A stretch of DNA of 64,000 nucleotides from Sphaerisporangium rubeum. GTDB taxonomy: Bacteria; Actinomycetota; Actinomycetes; Streptosporangiales; Streptosporangiaceae. The DNA lies in contig NZ_JACHIU010000001.1 of the NCBI RefSeq assembly GCF_014207705.1, positions 372,001-436,000 on the forward strand, read 5' to 3'. The notes below the pieces were generated by a model. It searched no databases. It saw nothing but the letters and a program-made list of their open reading frames with translations, and was not told the origin of the DNA. Every line of letters begins with the position of its first letter. The stretch's first letter is position 1. A program made the translations under genes and the position numbers. This document shows, piece after piece, positions 48,001-56,545 of the stretch.

Positions 48001-50622
48001 CTGAAGGCCGGGGAGGTCGTCATCGGGCTCAGGGAACGGTCGGGCCACGCGTCCCCGCTGCGGCTCGTCTTCGAGCACTCCAGGCTGGCCGACCTCGCCG
48101 CGGCGCTCGCCGTGCCGGGACCGGCGCACGACGGGCCGGTGGTGCCGCGCCGGTCGCCGGACGCGCGGCCTGTGCTGTCGTTCGAGCAGCAACGCGTCTG
48201 GCTGGAGTGCCAGCTCAAGTCGAACGTCGCCTACAACCTGCACGGACGGCAGTGGCTGCGCGGGCCGCTCGACGTGCGGGCCCTGGAAGGCGGCATCCGC
48301 GCGATCATCGAACGGCACGAGAGCCTGCGCACGACCTTCCCCGTCGTCCGTGGCCTGCCTGAGCAGCGGGTCACCGATCCCGACCCGTCCTGGCGGCTCC
48401 GCGTCGAGGACCTGTCCGGGGTCGGCGAGGACGCGGCAGGCGCGGCCGAGCGTCTCGCCGACGACGAGGCCGCACAACCGTTCGACCTGGTACGCGGGCC
48501 GCTGCTGCGCTGCGTGCTCGTGCGGCTGAGCGACACCGAGCACCTGCTCAGCATGACCGTCCACCACATCGTCGCCGACGGCCGGTCGATCGGGCTGATC
48601 CTGCGTGAGCTGTCGGCGCTCTACCGGGCCGGCGGGGACCCCGCGCGGGCCGGTCTCACGCCGCCGCCGGTGCAGTACCCGGACTACGCGGTGTGGCAGC
48701 GCGCCACCCTGACCGACGAGTACCTGACGGCGTCGGTGGAGTACTGGCGCGACCGGCTGGCCGGCGCGCCGGCCGCGCTGGCCCTGCCGACCGCCGGCCG
48801 GCGGCTGCCTTCGCAGGGTGCGGCCGGTGGCAAGGTGAGTCTCGCGCTCGGCGCCGACGAGGTGGCCGCGCTGCACAAGCTGTGCCGGGTCCACCGGGTG
48901 ACGCCGTTCATGGCGATGCTCGCCGCGCTCGCGGCCGTGCTGCGCCGCTGGTCGGGACAGGACGACGTGGTGGTCGGCGTCCCGGTGGACACGCGGGGGG
49001 CCGCGGGCACCGGCACGCTGGTCGGGTTGTTCGTCAACACCGTTCCGCTGCGGGTGCGGCTCACCGGCGACCCGGCGTTCCGCGACGTGCTCGACCAGGT
49101 GCGGAGCACCGCCGTCGAGGGGTACGTGAACCACGGCACGACGCCGCTGGAGGTCCTGGTCGGCAAGCTGCGCACGGTGCGGGACCCGTCGCGCACACCG
49201 CTGTTCCAGGTGCTGCTCAACATGATCGAGGACGCCGACGACGAGTGGCGGCTGCCGGGGGTCGTCGCGCAGGCGCCTGAGCTTCCCCCGCAGCCGAGCA
49301 AGTTCGACCTCAACCTCGACGTGCACCACAGCGGCGACGACTACCGGTTCGAGCTGCTCTACCACGCCGACCGTTTCGAGGAGCCGGCGATGCGCGCGCT
49401 CCTCGGCCAGGTCGCCGCGATGCTCGCGGCGGCGGCCGACGACGCGTCGCGCGGTGTGCTGGGGTACGAGCTGGAGCCTGTGGCCGAGAGCGGCGCCTCG
49501 GATCTGGAACCGGCCGGTGACCAGCACGCCGGCCCCACCGGTCTCACCGGCACGCACAACGGTCTCACCGGCCTCACCGGGGACGACGTGCTGGCCGTGC
49601 CAGGCGGCGACACCGGTCTGCTGCGGTGCGCCATGTCGCTGGCGACCCCCGCCGGGGCCGTCGTGACGTCGGCCGGCGCGGCCGGCGCTCCGGAGACGCT
49701 GCCTGGCCGGCTGCGCGACACCGGCGCGACCGCGGTGTACCTGACCGGGCCGCTGCTGCGGGCCCTGGTGCCGTACGCGGCGGGGACCGTCCTGCCGGCG
49801 CTGCGCAAGGTGTTCCTCGACAACCGAGGCGACCTGACGGCGCACGACGTGGCGGCGGCGCGACGGCTCGCGCCGGGGTGCCGGGTGGTCGCGCTGTACC
49901 GGACGGCCGGGGGAGACACGCCGCTGGCGGCCTTCGAGGCGCCGGCCGCCTGGTCGCCGTCCACGGCCCCGCTGCGTGTGCCGGTCGGCCCGGCACTCAC
50001 CGGCCGTCCCGCCGACGTGCGCAACGCCGCCGGAGCACGGGCCGCGACCGGCGAGGTGGGGGAGCTGTACGTCGATGGCATCGGCACCGGCGACCTGGTG
50101 CGGCGGCGGCCGGACGGACTGGTCGAGTTCGCCGGACCCGCCACCGACCCGCTGGAGACCGTGGCGGTCCTGCGTGACGTACCCGGTGTGCGGGACGCGG
50201 TGGTGACCGGGGAACACGAGCTCGTGGCGCACGTCGCCTGCCGCACGGCCCTGGTCGATCTCGACCGGTTGCGGCAGCGCCTGGTCACCCACCTGCCGGA
50301 GTACCTGATACCGCGCCACGTGGTCACCCTTGAGCGGCTCCCCCTGACCGCCGCCGGAGCGTACGACCTGAGCGCGCTTCCCGGCCCCGACGGTGACGGC
50401 GACGAGCGGCTGAGCCGGATCCTGGCGGTGACGCGCGAGGTGCTGCGCACTCCGGACCTGGTCGCCGACGACGACCTGGCCGACCACGGAGGGACGTCCC
50501 TGTCGGTCGTCAGGATCGTCGCCGTCGTCAGCCGCACGCACCACCTGGACATCGATCCGCGCCGGCTCGACGGCACCGTCACGGTCCGCGAGCTGGCCAG
50601 GGTCGCACAGCCCCTGGAGTGA
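45073..50622 (+). CDS. NRPS: C-A-T-C-A*-T with a degenerate second adenylation domain
   Basis: 1,849 residues. C1 (about 25-450) has HHLVCDG at 158-164. A1 (465-930) has YTSGSTGRPKG, NLYGPTED, RTGD and NGKVDR; the binding-pocket residues I read (roughly D-V-F-S-C-A-L-T-Y-K) suggest a small side chain but no exact known code. T1 has LGGDSLKA (Ser977). C2 (1033-1460) has HHIVADG at 1164-1170. A* (1500-1770) is only about 270 residues. It lacks the ATP loop, and its A10 lysine position reads AGAYDLSAL. T2 has HGGTSLS (Ser1809). There is no thioesterase. C1 likely accepts the acyl chain from the FAAL carrier. T2 must be loaded in trans. Confidence 0.93.
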   Translation: MDLAAGRRLVQRWRTGGDTPAAPGPAPMSKVQRGIMVFERLCPGTAVFNLRLAARHTGDLDDDRLDSALSALVRRHPSLRSTFTGRDGEPVRVVRDDVVLTARRTDLRHLPPLRRAETALDSAAQVAAEPFDLERGPLVRVHTYRLADDERLLLFVAHHLVCDGGSMRVLLAELDAAYGGGLGGLGGAAADPVPEPAAPGALDHWRTHLAGLPELDLPADHARPAYPTFQAGSVPLRVPAELVADAERLARGEGTTLFTVVLAAFQLLLGQHSGQTDFAVGTPEAGRSRPGAYGAVGLLSDMLVLRADLSGRPTFRELVRRARATCLAALAHRGVPFEDVVAALAPGRNVGGSLVRASIAFQGEWGEPALAGAPIEQVPIPRPGIRYDLDLHVWRDRDGLWGMWDYSTETFEQATAARMARRLPVLLARGLAEPDTPIDRLDLLTGEEWELVTGWWCGPHTDDPDVSLVGLFEAQAARSPDAVAVEDHRRALTYRELDERANQLAHLLRGRSVAAGDVVGIRLGRSVDLAVAMLGIMKVGAAYLPLDPAYPADRTGYMLRDSAARLVVTDAELAALDGEPVSGGFGPVAPDRTAYVLYTSGSTGRPKGVLITHRNAAAMAIWGGRAFSPGELSRVLASTSVSFDVSMFEFYAPLCAGGTVVVVENALALLAADPPDVTLVSSVPSAARALVTAGALPPSTRVVCLAGEAVTGTLADDLYATGHIEAVHNLYGPTEDTTYSTGTLLRPGEQPPPIGAPLPHGRGYVLGPDLRPVPVGAVGELYLAGRGLSLGYVNQPGLTASRFVADPYATTPGERMYRTGDMVRYRADGALLYLGRRDFQVKVRGQRIELGEIESTLQRHAHVGDAVVALRDGRLVGYLTARGTQAPDLDDIRSYLRRTLPVVMVPSTLMVLDALPRTPNGKVDRMALPAADAPVATGGEPPRGPGEELVAEVWRRVLGLDAVGRDDDFFDLGGDSLKAGEVVIGLRERSGHASPLRLVFEHSRLADLAAALAVPGPAHDGPVVPRRSPDARPVLSFEQQRVWLECQLKSNVAYNLHGRQWLRGPLDVRALEGGIRAIIERHESLRTTFPVVRGLPEQRVTDPDPSWRLRVEDLSGVGEDAAGAAERLADDEAAQPFDLVRGPLLRCVLVRLSDTEHLLSMTVHHIVADGRSIGLILRELSALYRAGGDPARAGLTPPPVQYPDYAVWQRATLTDEYLTASVEYWRDRLAGAPAALALPTAGRRLPSQGAAGGKVSLALGADEVAALHKLCRVHRVTPFMAMLAALAAVLRRWSGQDDVVVGVPVDTRGAAGTGTLVGLFVNTVPLRVRLTGDPAFRDVLDQVRSTAVEGYVNHGTTPLEVLVGKLRTVRDPSRTPLFQVLLNMIEDADDEWRLPGVVAQAPELPPQPSKFDLNLDVHHSGDDYRFELLYHADRFEEPAMRALLGQVAAMLAAAADDASRGVLGYELEPVAESGASDLEPAGDQHAGPTGLTGTHNGLTGLTGDDVLAVPGGDTGLLRCAMSLATPAGAVVTSAGAAGAPETLPGRLRDTGATAVYLTGPLLRALVPYAAGTVLPALRKVFLDNRGDLTAHDVAAARRLAPGCRVVALYRTAGGDTPLAAFEAPAAWSPSTAPLRVPVGPALTGRPADVRNAAGARAATGEVGELYVDGIGTGDLVRRRPDGLVEFAGPATDPLETVAVLRDVPGVRDAVVTGEHELVAHVACRTALVDLDRLRQRLVTHLPEYLIPRHVVTLERLPLTAAGAYDLSALPGPDGDGDERLSRILAVTREVLRTPDLVADDDLADHGGTSLSVVRIVAVVSRTHHLDIDPRRLDGTVTVRELARVAQPLE

Positions 50623-50689
50623 GCACCGGAGAACCGCGGTGAGCCCTGAGCGTCGAGCCGAGCACTGAAGCGAGCACTGAGGTGAGGAC

Positions 50690-51829
50690 ATGACCGAGGC
50701 TTTTCCCGCCGCGCTCGCCGATCTGGTCGAGGCGGTGCGGCAGCTCGAGGGCCTGACGGCGCAGGTCGGGCCGTTCGCGCTCCATCCCGACGCCTGCGAC
50801 GCGGCGCCTGAGGTGGTCGCCGCGGTGTGCGGCGCGCTGGAGGTCCCGCTGACCTTCGACGCGCCGGTGCGTGACATGGACTTCGCCGTCGTCAGCCTGG
50901 CGGCGGAGCTCCGGCGCGCGCAGCGCGCACCGGAGCTGGCCGGCCTGTCGCCACGGGACGCGGCGGCGCAGGCCCTACGGCTGCGCGAGGCCGAGCGGGC
51001 CTGGTACCGGACGCACGAGCTGCACCGGCCGGACGGCAGTGTGGTCACGGTCGCGGACGCCGGCCCGCGGGACGCGCCGTGTGTGCTGATCTCACCGCCG
51101 TGCGCGCTGAGCCACCGTCTCTCGCTGCCGTGGCTGACGGCGCTGCGTTCGTCGTACCGCTGCCTGGTCGTGCAGACCCGGGGGACGAGCGAGCGGATCG
51201 AGGAGCAGGAGCTGTTCGACAAGCGCGGCTACGACGTCGAACAGCAGGTGGACGACCTGTTCGCGGTGATCGACGAGATCGCCACGGGGCCGGTGCACCT
51301 CATGGGGATGTGCGGCGGCGCGGCCGTGGCGCTCGCGGCGGCGGCGTGGCGACCGGCCCTCGTGAGTTCGCTCAGCCTCTGGCACGCCGACCTGGAGCTC
51401 GGTGACGAGGCCGAGAAGACCGACCACCAGACCAACCTGCGCGCGCTGCTCGACCTCGGCGGCGAGTCACGCGACACCGCGGCGTGGCTGCGCGGCAAGC
51501 TCACCAGCGGCCCCATGACCGGCGTCCCCGACCGGATCGGCCCCCTGGTGGTCCGGCCGTACGCCACGGCCGAGCTGTTCTACCGGTACGCCAAGCTCAC
51601 CGGCGCCACCATGCACTGGGACTCCCGGCGCACGGCCGCCACGATCGACCGGCCGTGCCTCATCGTCACCAGCGAGGACGACGACACCGCGCACCCGGCG
51701 GGTTCGCTGCGGCTCGCCGAGGTAATGCCAGGCGCACAGCTTGTGTCGGCCGAACACGGCAACCATCTGGACGCCTTCCAGGCGACCCCCGGCCAGGTCG
51801 CCTGTCTGACGTCGTTCCTGACCCGCTGA
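50690..51829 (+). CDS. Alpha/beta hydrolase with Cys nucleophile, candidate aminoacyl shuttle or thioesterase
   Basis: A 379-residue alpha/beta hydrolase with a helical N-terminal extension of about 100 residues. The nucleophile elbow is GMCGG (Cys208 at 51311) instead of GxSxG. An acidic loop, TSEDDDTAH, and the His in EHGNHLDAF complete a likely triad. Cys nucleophiles occur in SyrC and CmaE, which move aminoacyl groups between carrier domains, and in some ring-closing thioesterases (ObiF, SulM). The cluster has modules lacking working A domains, so a shuttle role is attractive (inference). It is the last gene of the plus-strand arm. Confidence 0.8.
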   Translation: MTEAFPAALADLVEAVRQLEGLTAQVGPFALHPDACDAAPEVVAAVCGALEVPLTFDAPVRDMDFAVVSLAAELRRAQRAPELAGLSPRDAAAQALRLREAERAWYRTHELHRPDGSVVTVADAGPRDAPCVLISPPCALSHRLSLPWLTALRSSYRCLVVQTRGTSERIEEQELFDKRGYDVEQQVDDLFAVIDEIATGPVHLMGMCGGAAVALAAAAWRPALVSSLSLWHADLELGDEAEKTDHQTNLRALLDLGGESRDTAAWLRGKLTSGPMTGVPDRIGPLVVRPYATAELFYRYAKLTGATMHWDSRRTAATIDRPCLIVTSEDDDTAHPAGSLRLAEVMPGAQLVSAEHGNHLDAFQATPGQVACLTSFLTR

Positions 51830-51859
51830 CTTCCTGACCCGCCGACCCCCGCTGACCCG

Positions 51860-51899
51860 CGGACCGGACCGCTCGGACCTCTCCGAGCGGTCCGGTCCG
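51860..51899. terminator. Perfect 18-bp bidirectional terminator between NRPS arms
   Basis: 51860-51877 pairs perfectly with 51882-51899 around a CCTC loop. It separates the convergent hydrolase and T-C-A*-T NRPS genes. Confidence 0.9.
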
Positions 51900-51904
51900 C
51901 CATG

Positions 51905-54900
51905 TCAGGTCCGCTCGACCTCCGCGAGCAGTGCCTCCAGGTCGTCGATGCCGGCCTCTTCCACCTGTGTGCGCACGATCAGCCGAGCCAGCTCGTCCAC
52001 GGTCGGCGACTCGAACACGTCCCGCACGGCGAGCTGTACCCGGAACGCGTCCCTGACGCGGACGATGAGCCGGGTCGCGAGCATCGAGAAACCGCCGAGC
52101 TCGAAGAAGCTGTCGTAGACGCCGACCCGTTCGATGCCGAGCAGGTCCTGGAGGATGTCGGCGAGCTGCTGTTCCATGGGGGTCCGCGGCGCGGCGTAGT
52201 CGTCGCCGTCGGCGGTGTCCCCGGTGGGACGCGGCAGGGCCCGCAGGTCGTAGGCACCCCAGGGGGTACGCGGCAGCGCGCCGAGCACGAACAGGTGACC
52301 AGGCACCAGGTGCTCGGGGAGGCGCGCCTTGAGGAAACTGTGGATGGACATGACGTCGGTGCCGGTATCGGGACCGGCCACGTAGCCGGTGAGCGCCGTG
52401 ACGCCGCCGGCGGCCTGCTCGACCACGATCGCGTCGACCACACCGGGGACGTCCCGCAGCACCGAGACCGTCTCGACGAAGTCGGCAGCTCCGGAGGACC
52501 GGCCGGCGAACTCCAGCGACCCGCCGGGCCACCTGCGGCCGAGGTCGCCGGTGCGTTCCCCGCCGTGCCAGATCTCGGCCAGCTCACCGGTCGCCGCGGC
52601 CTGTCCCGAGACGCGCCGCAGCTCGACCCCCATGCCGGGGACCGGCGGACCGAGCGGCACCCGCAGCGGAGCGTCGCGGACGTCCAGATCGGCGGGGGCC
52701 TCGTGGCAGGCGAGCGGACGGCCGTCGGCGGTGACCCGGTAGACGGCGGCGAACCGGCACCCTGGAGCCGTGCGCCGTATCGCCTCGACGTCGTGCGGCA
52801 GCAGCTCTCCGTCGTTGTCCACGAAGACGCACCGCAACCCCGGCAGGCTCGCCTCGGGCCGCGCCGAGATGGCGCGCAGGATCGGCGGGTCGAGGTAGGC
52901 GACCGTGACGCCGTTGTCGCGCAGCCACGCGGTGAGCGCGGCGATGTCGTCGCCGAACCCCCGGTCCGGGATCACCAGCGTCCCGCCGGCGCCGAACGCG
53001 CTGCACACGGCCGACATCAGGTGGCCGGGACGGCTGGAGAGCACCACGAACCGGTCGTCGCGGCCGAGCCCGAACCGCTCGACGGCCCAGTCACCCGGCG
53101 CGTCGTCCCCCGCGCCGGGATCAGCGGCGTCCACGGTCGCGGGATCCACGGCGCCGGAATCCGCGGGACCGTCGGTCCCGAGCAGCGGGCTCAGGTCGAT
53201 CGTGCCGGTCGCCGGCACCCCGGCCGGGTTCGCGTCGAGCACCGTCGTGATGCCGAGACCCGAGGTCAGCGCCGGGTCGTCGGTCTCGATCACGGTGCAG
53301 GTCACCCCGGCCCGCGCCGCGCCGGTCAGGACGGCCACGAACCCGGCGGTCGGCCGGCGGACGAGGCCGACCCGGTCATCGGCCGTGACGCCGCGCCGCG
53401 TCAGCTCCTCGGCGACCCGGCCGGCGGCGGACGCCAGCCACCGGTAGCTCCAGCGGCCGGTGCCGTCCTCGACGGCGGCCAGGTCGTCGCCGTGCCGCGC
53501 GGCACTGAGGTGCGGCGCCGGACGAGGTGAGGGCTCCGCCTGCGCGGCGGGGTCGGGTTCCTCGGCGGGTACGTCGAGCAGCCGCGCGCCGGGGTCGGCC
53601 GCCGCGGCGCGCAGGAGCGTGCGCAGTTGGCGCAGCACCGTCAGGCCCGTCGGCGCGTCGCACCGGTCGGCGGGGAAGTCGAGCTTGAAGCGCAGCGTGC
53701 CTTCGGACTCCTGCGCGGTGAGCGTCAGGTCGTAGCGGCTGAACAGCGACGGCGTCTCCATCGGCTCGATGGTCAGGCTCGTGACGTCCTCGGCCTCGGG
53801 GCTGCCGACGACGTTGAGCACCACCTCGAACAGCGGTGTCCTGCGCGGGTCACGCGTGATGTTCAGGTCCCGCACGAGCTCGTCCATCGGGGCCTCGGCG
53901 TGCGCGTAACCGTCGAGCGCCACCCGGCGCACGCGTTCCAGCAGCACCGCGAACGGCGGATTGTCGGAAAGGTCGACCCGCAGCGGCAGCATGTTGACGA
54001 AGAAGCCGATCAGCCGGTCCGTCGCGCGGTTGTTCCGGCCGGCCACGGCGACCCCGATGACGAGGTCGCTCTGGCCCGACCAGCGGCTGAAGACCGTCGC
54101 CAGGGCCGCGTACAGCACCATGAACAAGGTGACCCCGTGCGACTTGCACAGCTCGTGCAGCGCGGCGGTCTCCTGCGGCGGCAGCTCGGCCATGACCTGA
54201 CCGGCCTCGGCCCGCATGGCGTTGGTGCGCCGCTGCACCGTCGGCAGCGCGAGGAACCGCGGCGCGTCCTTCAGGTGCTCACGCCAGTGTCCGACCTGGT
54301 TCTCCAGCGCGTCACCGGTGAGCCAGCCGCGCTGCCACACCGCGTAGTCGCGGTACTGCACCGGCAGGGGGGACAGGCCCGCGCGGCCCGGGTCGCCACC
54401 CGCCTCGTACAGCGCGGTCAGCTCGCGGATGAACAGCCCGATGGACCACGCGTCGGACACGATGTGGTGCATCGTGACGCCGAGCACGTGCTCCTCCTCG
54501 CCGAGCCTGATCAGCACGCAGCGGATGAGCGGCCCGGTCGTCAGGTCGAACGGCGTGGTCAGCTCCTCGTCGAGCAGCCGCCTGGCCGCCTGATCGGCGG
54601 CGTCGTCGCCGGTGAGGTCGACGGTCCTGATCCGCCAGGCGGCGTGGTCGTCGTCCACCAGCTGCACCGGCTCACCCTCGCCGGCCGGGAACCTCGTGCG
54701 CAGCGTCTCGTGGCGCGCGATGATCGTGCGGACGCTCGCCTCGAAGACCGCCACGTCCAGCTTGCCGGTGATCCTGCGCCGGCCGTGCACGTTGTAGATC
54801 GAGCCCGGCAGGAGCTGGTTCTCCATCCACAGCCGTTGCTGGTCGAACGACAGCACCGGCCGCGCGTCGTCCGGCCGCGGCCCCATGGCCTGCGGCCGCA

Positions 54901-55231
54901 CGGCGGAGCGCGTCGCGCGCGATTTGGCCGCCACGACCGACGCCAGACCGCTGACGGTGCCGGACTCGACGTAGTCGGCGACGGGGACGTCCACACCGAT
55001 CGTCTTGCGGATCTGCGCGACCACACGCGGCACCTGGGACACGTCGCCGAGGGTGAGCAGGCGGTCGTTGACGTCGATGCCGGAGCATCCGAGCACGTCA
55101 CCGAGGATGCCGACGATCGCGTCCTCGTACGGCGTGCGTGGCGGCAGCGGCCGGAGCGCACCTGGCGAGTCGTGCGAGGTGGCGTCGTCGTGGCCGGCGG
55201 AGGAGGAGGTCTCAAGCGTTGGTCGCGCCAT
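51905..55231 (-). CDS. NRPS: T-C-A*-T with a degenerate adenylation domain
   Basis: 1,108 residues. An N-terminal carrier-like domain (34-100) has LGDVSQV, where Ser65 fits the phosphopantetheine site despite a changed GG. C (125-545) has HHIVSDA at 255-261, with Ala in place of the usual Gly. A* (575-1000) lacks the TSGTTG-like ATP loop, and its lysine motif reads WGAYDLRAL instead of GKxDR. The last T domain (1018-1085) has LGGFSML with Ser1049. No thioesterase is present. It should extend the chain using an amino acid delivered in trans. It shares special sequence features with the A* of the plus-strand NRPS. Confidence 0.9.
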   Translation of the reverse strand: MARPTLETSSSAGHDDATSHDSPGALRPLPPRTPYEDAIVGILGDVLGCSGIDVNDRLLTLGDVSQVPRVVAQIRKTIGVDVPVADYVESGTVSGLASVVAAKSRATRSAVRPQAMGPRPDDARPVLSFDQQRLWMENQLLPGSIYNVHGRRRITGKLDVAVFEASVRTIIARHETLRTRFPAGEGEPVQLVDDDHAAWRIRTVDLTGDDAADQAARRLLDEELTTPFDLTTGPLIRCVLIRLGEEEHVLGVTMHHIVSDAWSIGLFIRELTALYEAGGDPGRAGLSPLPVQYRDYAVWQRGWLTGDALENQVGHWREHLKDAPRFLALPTVQRRTNAMRAEAGQVMAELPPQETAALHELCKSHGVTLFMVLYAALATVFSRWSGQSDLVIGVAVAGRNNRATDRLIGFFVNMLPLRVDLSDNPPFAVLLERVRRVALDGYAHAEAPMDELVRDLNITRDPRRTPLFEVVLNVVGSPEAEDVTSLTIEPMETPSLFSRYDLTLTAQESEGTLRFKLDFPADRCDAPTGLTVLRQLRTLLRAAAADPGARLLDVPAEEPDPAAQAEPSPRPAPHLSAARHGDDLAAVEDGTGRWSYRWLASAAGRVAEELTRRGVTADDRVGLVRRPTAGFVAVLTGAARAGVTCTVIETDDPALTSGLGITTVLDANPAGVPATGTIDLSPLLGTDGPADSGAVDPATVDAADPGAGDDAPGDWAVERFGLGRDDRFVVLSSRPGHLMSAVCSAFGAGGTLVIPDRGFGDDIAALTAWLRDNGVTVAYLDPPILRAISARPEASLPGLRCVFVDNDGELLPHDVEAIRRTAPGCRFAAVYRVTADGRPLACHEAPADLDVRDAPLRVPLGPPVPGMGVELRRVSGQAAATGELAEIWHGGERTGDLGRRWPGGSLEFAGRSSGAADFVETVSVLRDVPGVVDAIVVEQAAGGVTALTGYVAGPDTGTDVMSIHSFLKARLPEHLVPGHLFVLGALPRTPWGAYDLRALPRPTGDTADGDDYAAPRTPMEQQLADILQDLLGIERVGVYDSFFELGGFSMLATRLIVRVRDAFRVQLAVRDVFESPTVDELARLIVRTQVEEAGIDDLEALLAEVERT

Positions 55232-55294
55232 ATCCGAACAGTACGATCGGGCCGTTCCGCGCGGTTGTCACGTAAAAGGATGGCGTGCGACGGC

Positions 55295-56545
55295 TCAGGA
55301 CGCCGGGGTGAACCGGACCGGCAGGCGCGTGTACCCGTGCAGGAAGTTCGACTGCATCAGCTCGCCGGGTCCGGCGGGCTCGGCCGCGGAGAACAGATCG
55401 AGCATGTGACCGAGCACCGCGCGCAGCTGCACCCGCGCGAGACCCGTCCCTGGACAGCTGTGCGGGCCCGCCGCGAAGCCGATGTGCGCGTTCGGCCGCC
55501 GGTGGATGTCGAACCGGTGCGGCTCGGCGAAGACGCTCTCGTCGCGGTTGGCCGAGCGCGGCCAGACCAGGACCGGGTCGCCGGCCCTGATGTCCATCCC
55601 GGCGAGCTCGGTGTCGCGGGTGGCGACCCGCGCGAGGTGCCGTACCGGGTTGGCCCACCGTACGGCCTCCTCGACCGCCGACGGCACCGCGGACGGCTCG
55701 TCGCGCAGCGCCTGGAAGGTCTCGGGGAACCGCAGCAGCGCCTCCATGAGGTTGGTCAGCACGCTGCGGGTCGTCGTGGTGCCGCCGATGGCCAGGTTGA
55801 GCGCGTTGAGCACCGCCTCACCCGTCGACAGCGCCTCCCGGTTGGCGGTGCCGGCCGCGAGCCGCCGCACGAGGCTGTCGTCACCGGCGCCGCGCTTACG
55901 GAGCTGCTTGGCGAAGTAGCTCAGCAGTTCGCCGTTGGCCTGCTCCGCCGCCTCACGCAGGTCGCCGCGCGTGCCGCTTCCCGACAGGAACACCTGCGCG
56001 GTCCTCGCGGTGATCCAGTCAAGATCCTCGAGCGGCAGGCCGAGCAGCAGGCCGGCGGCGTGGGTCGGCACCTTCGCGGCGACGGCCTCGACGAAGTCGA
56101 CCGTGCCGCCGCGCTCACGGACCTCGACGAGCAGCCGCCGCACGTACGCGTCGACGACCGGGGTCAGGTCGGTGACCACGCCGTCGGCGAAGAACGCGCC
56201 GACGCTGCGGCGCAGCCGGCGGTGCTCGGGGGGGTCGGTGACCTCGACCATCATGCCGCTCGCCGGGTCCTGGTCGGGCCGCAGGCTGTCGATGGTCATG
56301 CCGTGCCTGGCGGAGAAGGTGCCGGAGTCCCGGTACACCTGCATGGTCGCGGCGTACCCGATCACGGCCCAGAAGCCCGGCCTGCTCTTGGCGCGGTGCC
56401 AGAAGACCGGGTGCGTGGGACGCAGATCGGTGAAGACCTGGTCGAGCGCGCCGGCCCGTGCCGGATCGGGGTCGGCCAGGTCGATGTCCGGGATCGGGTC
56501 GCTCGGGTGGAGCACCCGGCTCGGGAAGCCGTCTGTCGTGGTCAT
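55295..56545 (-). CDS. Cytochrome P450, coupled to the A-T-X NRPS
   Basis: A 416-residue P450. The heme loop is FAAGPHSCPG with the Cys ligand, and the ExxR helix reads EEAVR. In the I helix the usual acid-Thr pair is replaced by GGTTTTR, so the conserved acid is missing. The gene overlaps the stop of the A-T-X NRPS by 4 nt (ATGA), implying equal production. By analogy with carrier-bound amino acid oxidases (NovI, P450sky, Oxy enzymes) it probably oxidises the residue held on that NRPS. Confidence 0.92.
   Translation of the reverse strand: MTTTDGFPSRVLHPSDPIPDIDLADPDPARAGALDQVFTDLRPTHPVFWHRAKSRPGFWAVIGYAATMQVYRDSGTFSARHGMTIDSLRPDQDPASGMMVEVTDPPEHRRLRRSVGAFFADGVVTDLTPVVDAYVRRLLVEVRERGGTVDFVEAVAAKVPTHAAGLLLGLPLEDLDWITARTAQVFLSGSGTRGDLREAAEQANGELLSYFAKQLRKRGAGDDSLVRRLAAGTANREALSTGEAVLNALNLAIGGTTTTRSVLTNLMEALLRFPETFQALRDEPSAVPSAVEEAVRWANPVRHLARVATRDTELAGMDIRAGDPVLVWPRSANRDESVFAEPHRFDIHRRPNAHIGFAAGPHSCPGTGLARVQLRAVLGHMLDLFSAAEPAGPGELMQSNFLHGYTRLPVRFTPAS

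Noticed and set aside
49570-50388. Frameshift or assembly error to explain the broken A* domain of the plus-strand NRPS
   Set aside because: The frame is continuous into an intact carrier domain, and the second NRPS has a related A* with the same GAYDL replacement, so it is a real feature.
46954-51222. 1,422-residue minus-strand frame opposite the NRPS
   Set aside because: Its composition (Arg, His, Gln, Pro) and lack of motifs mark it as a shadow of the NRPS gene, whose motifs are unambiguous.
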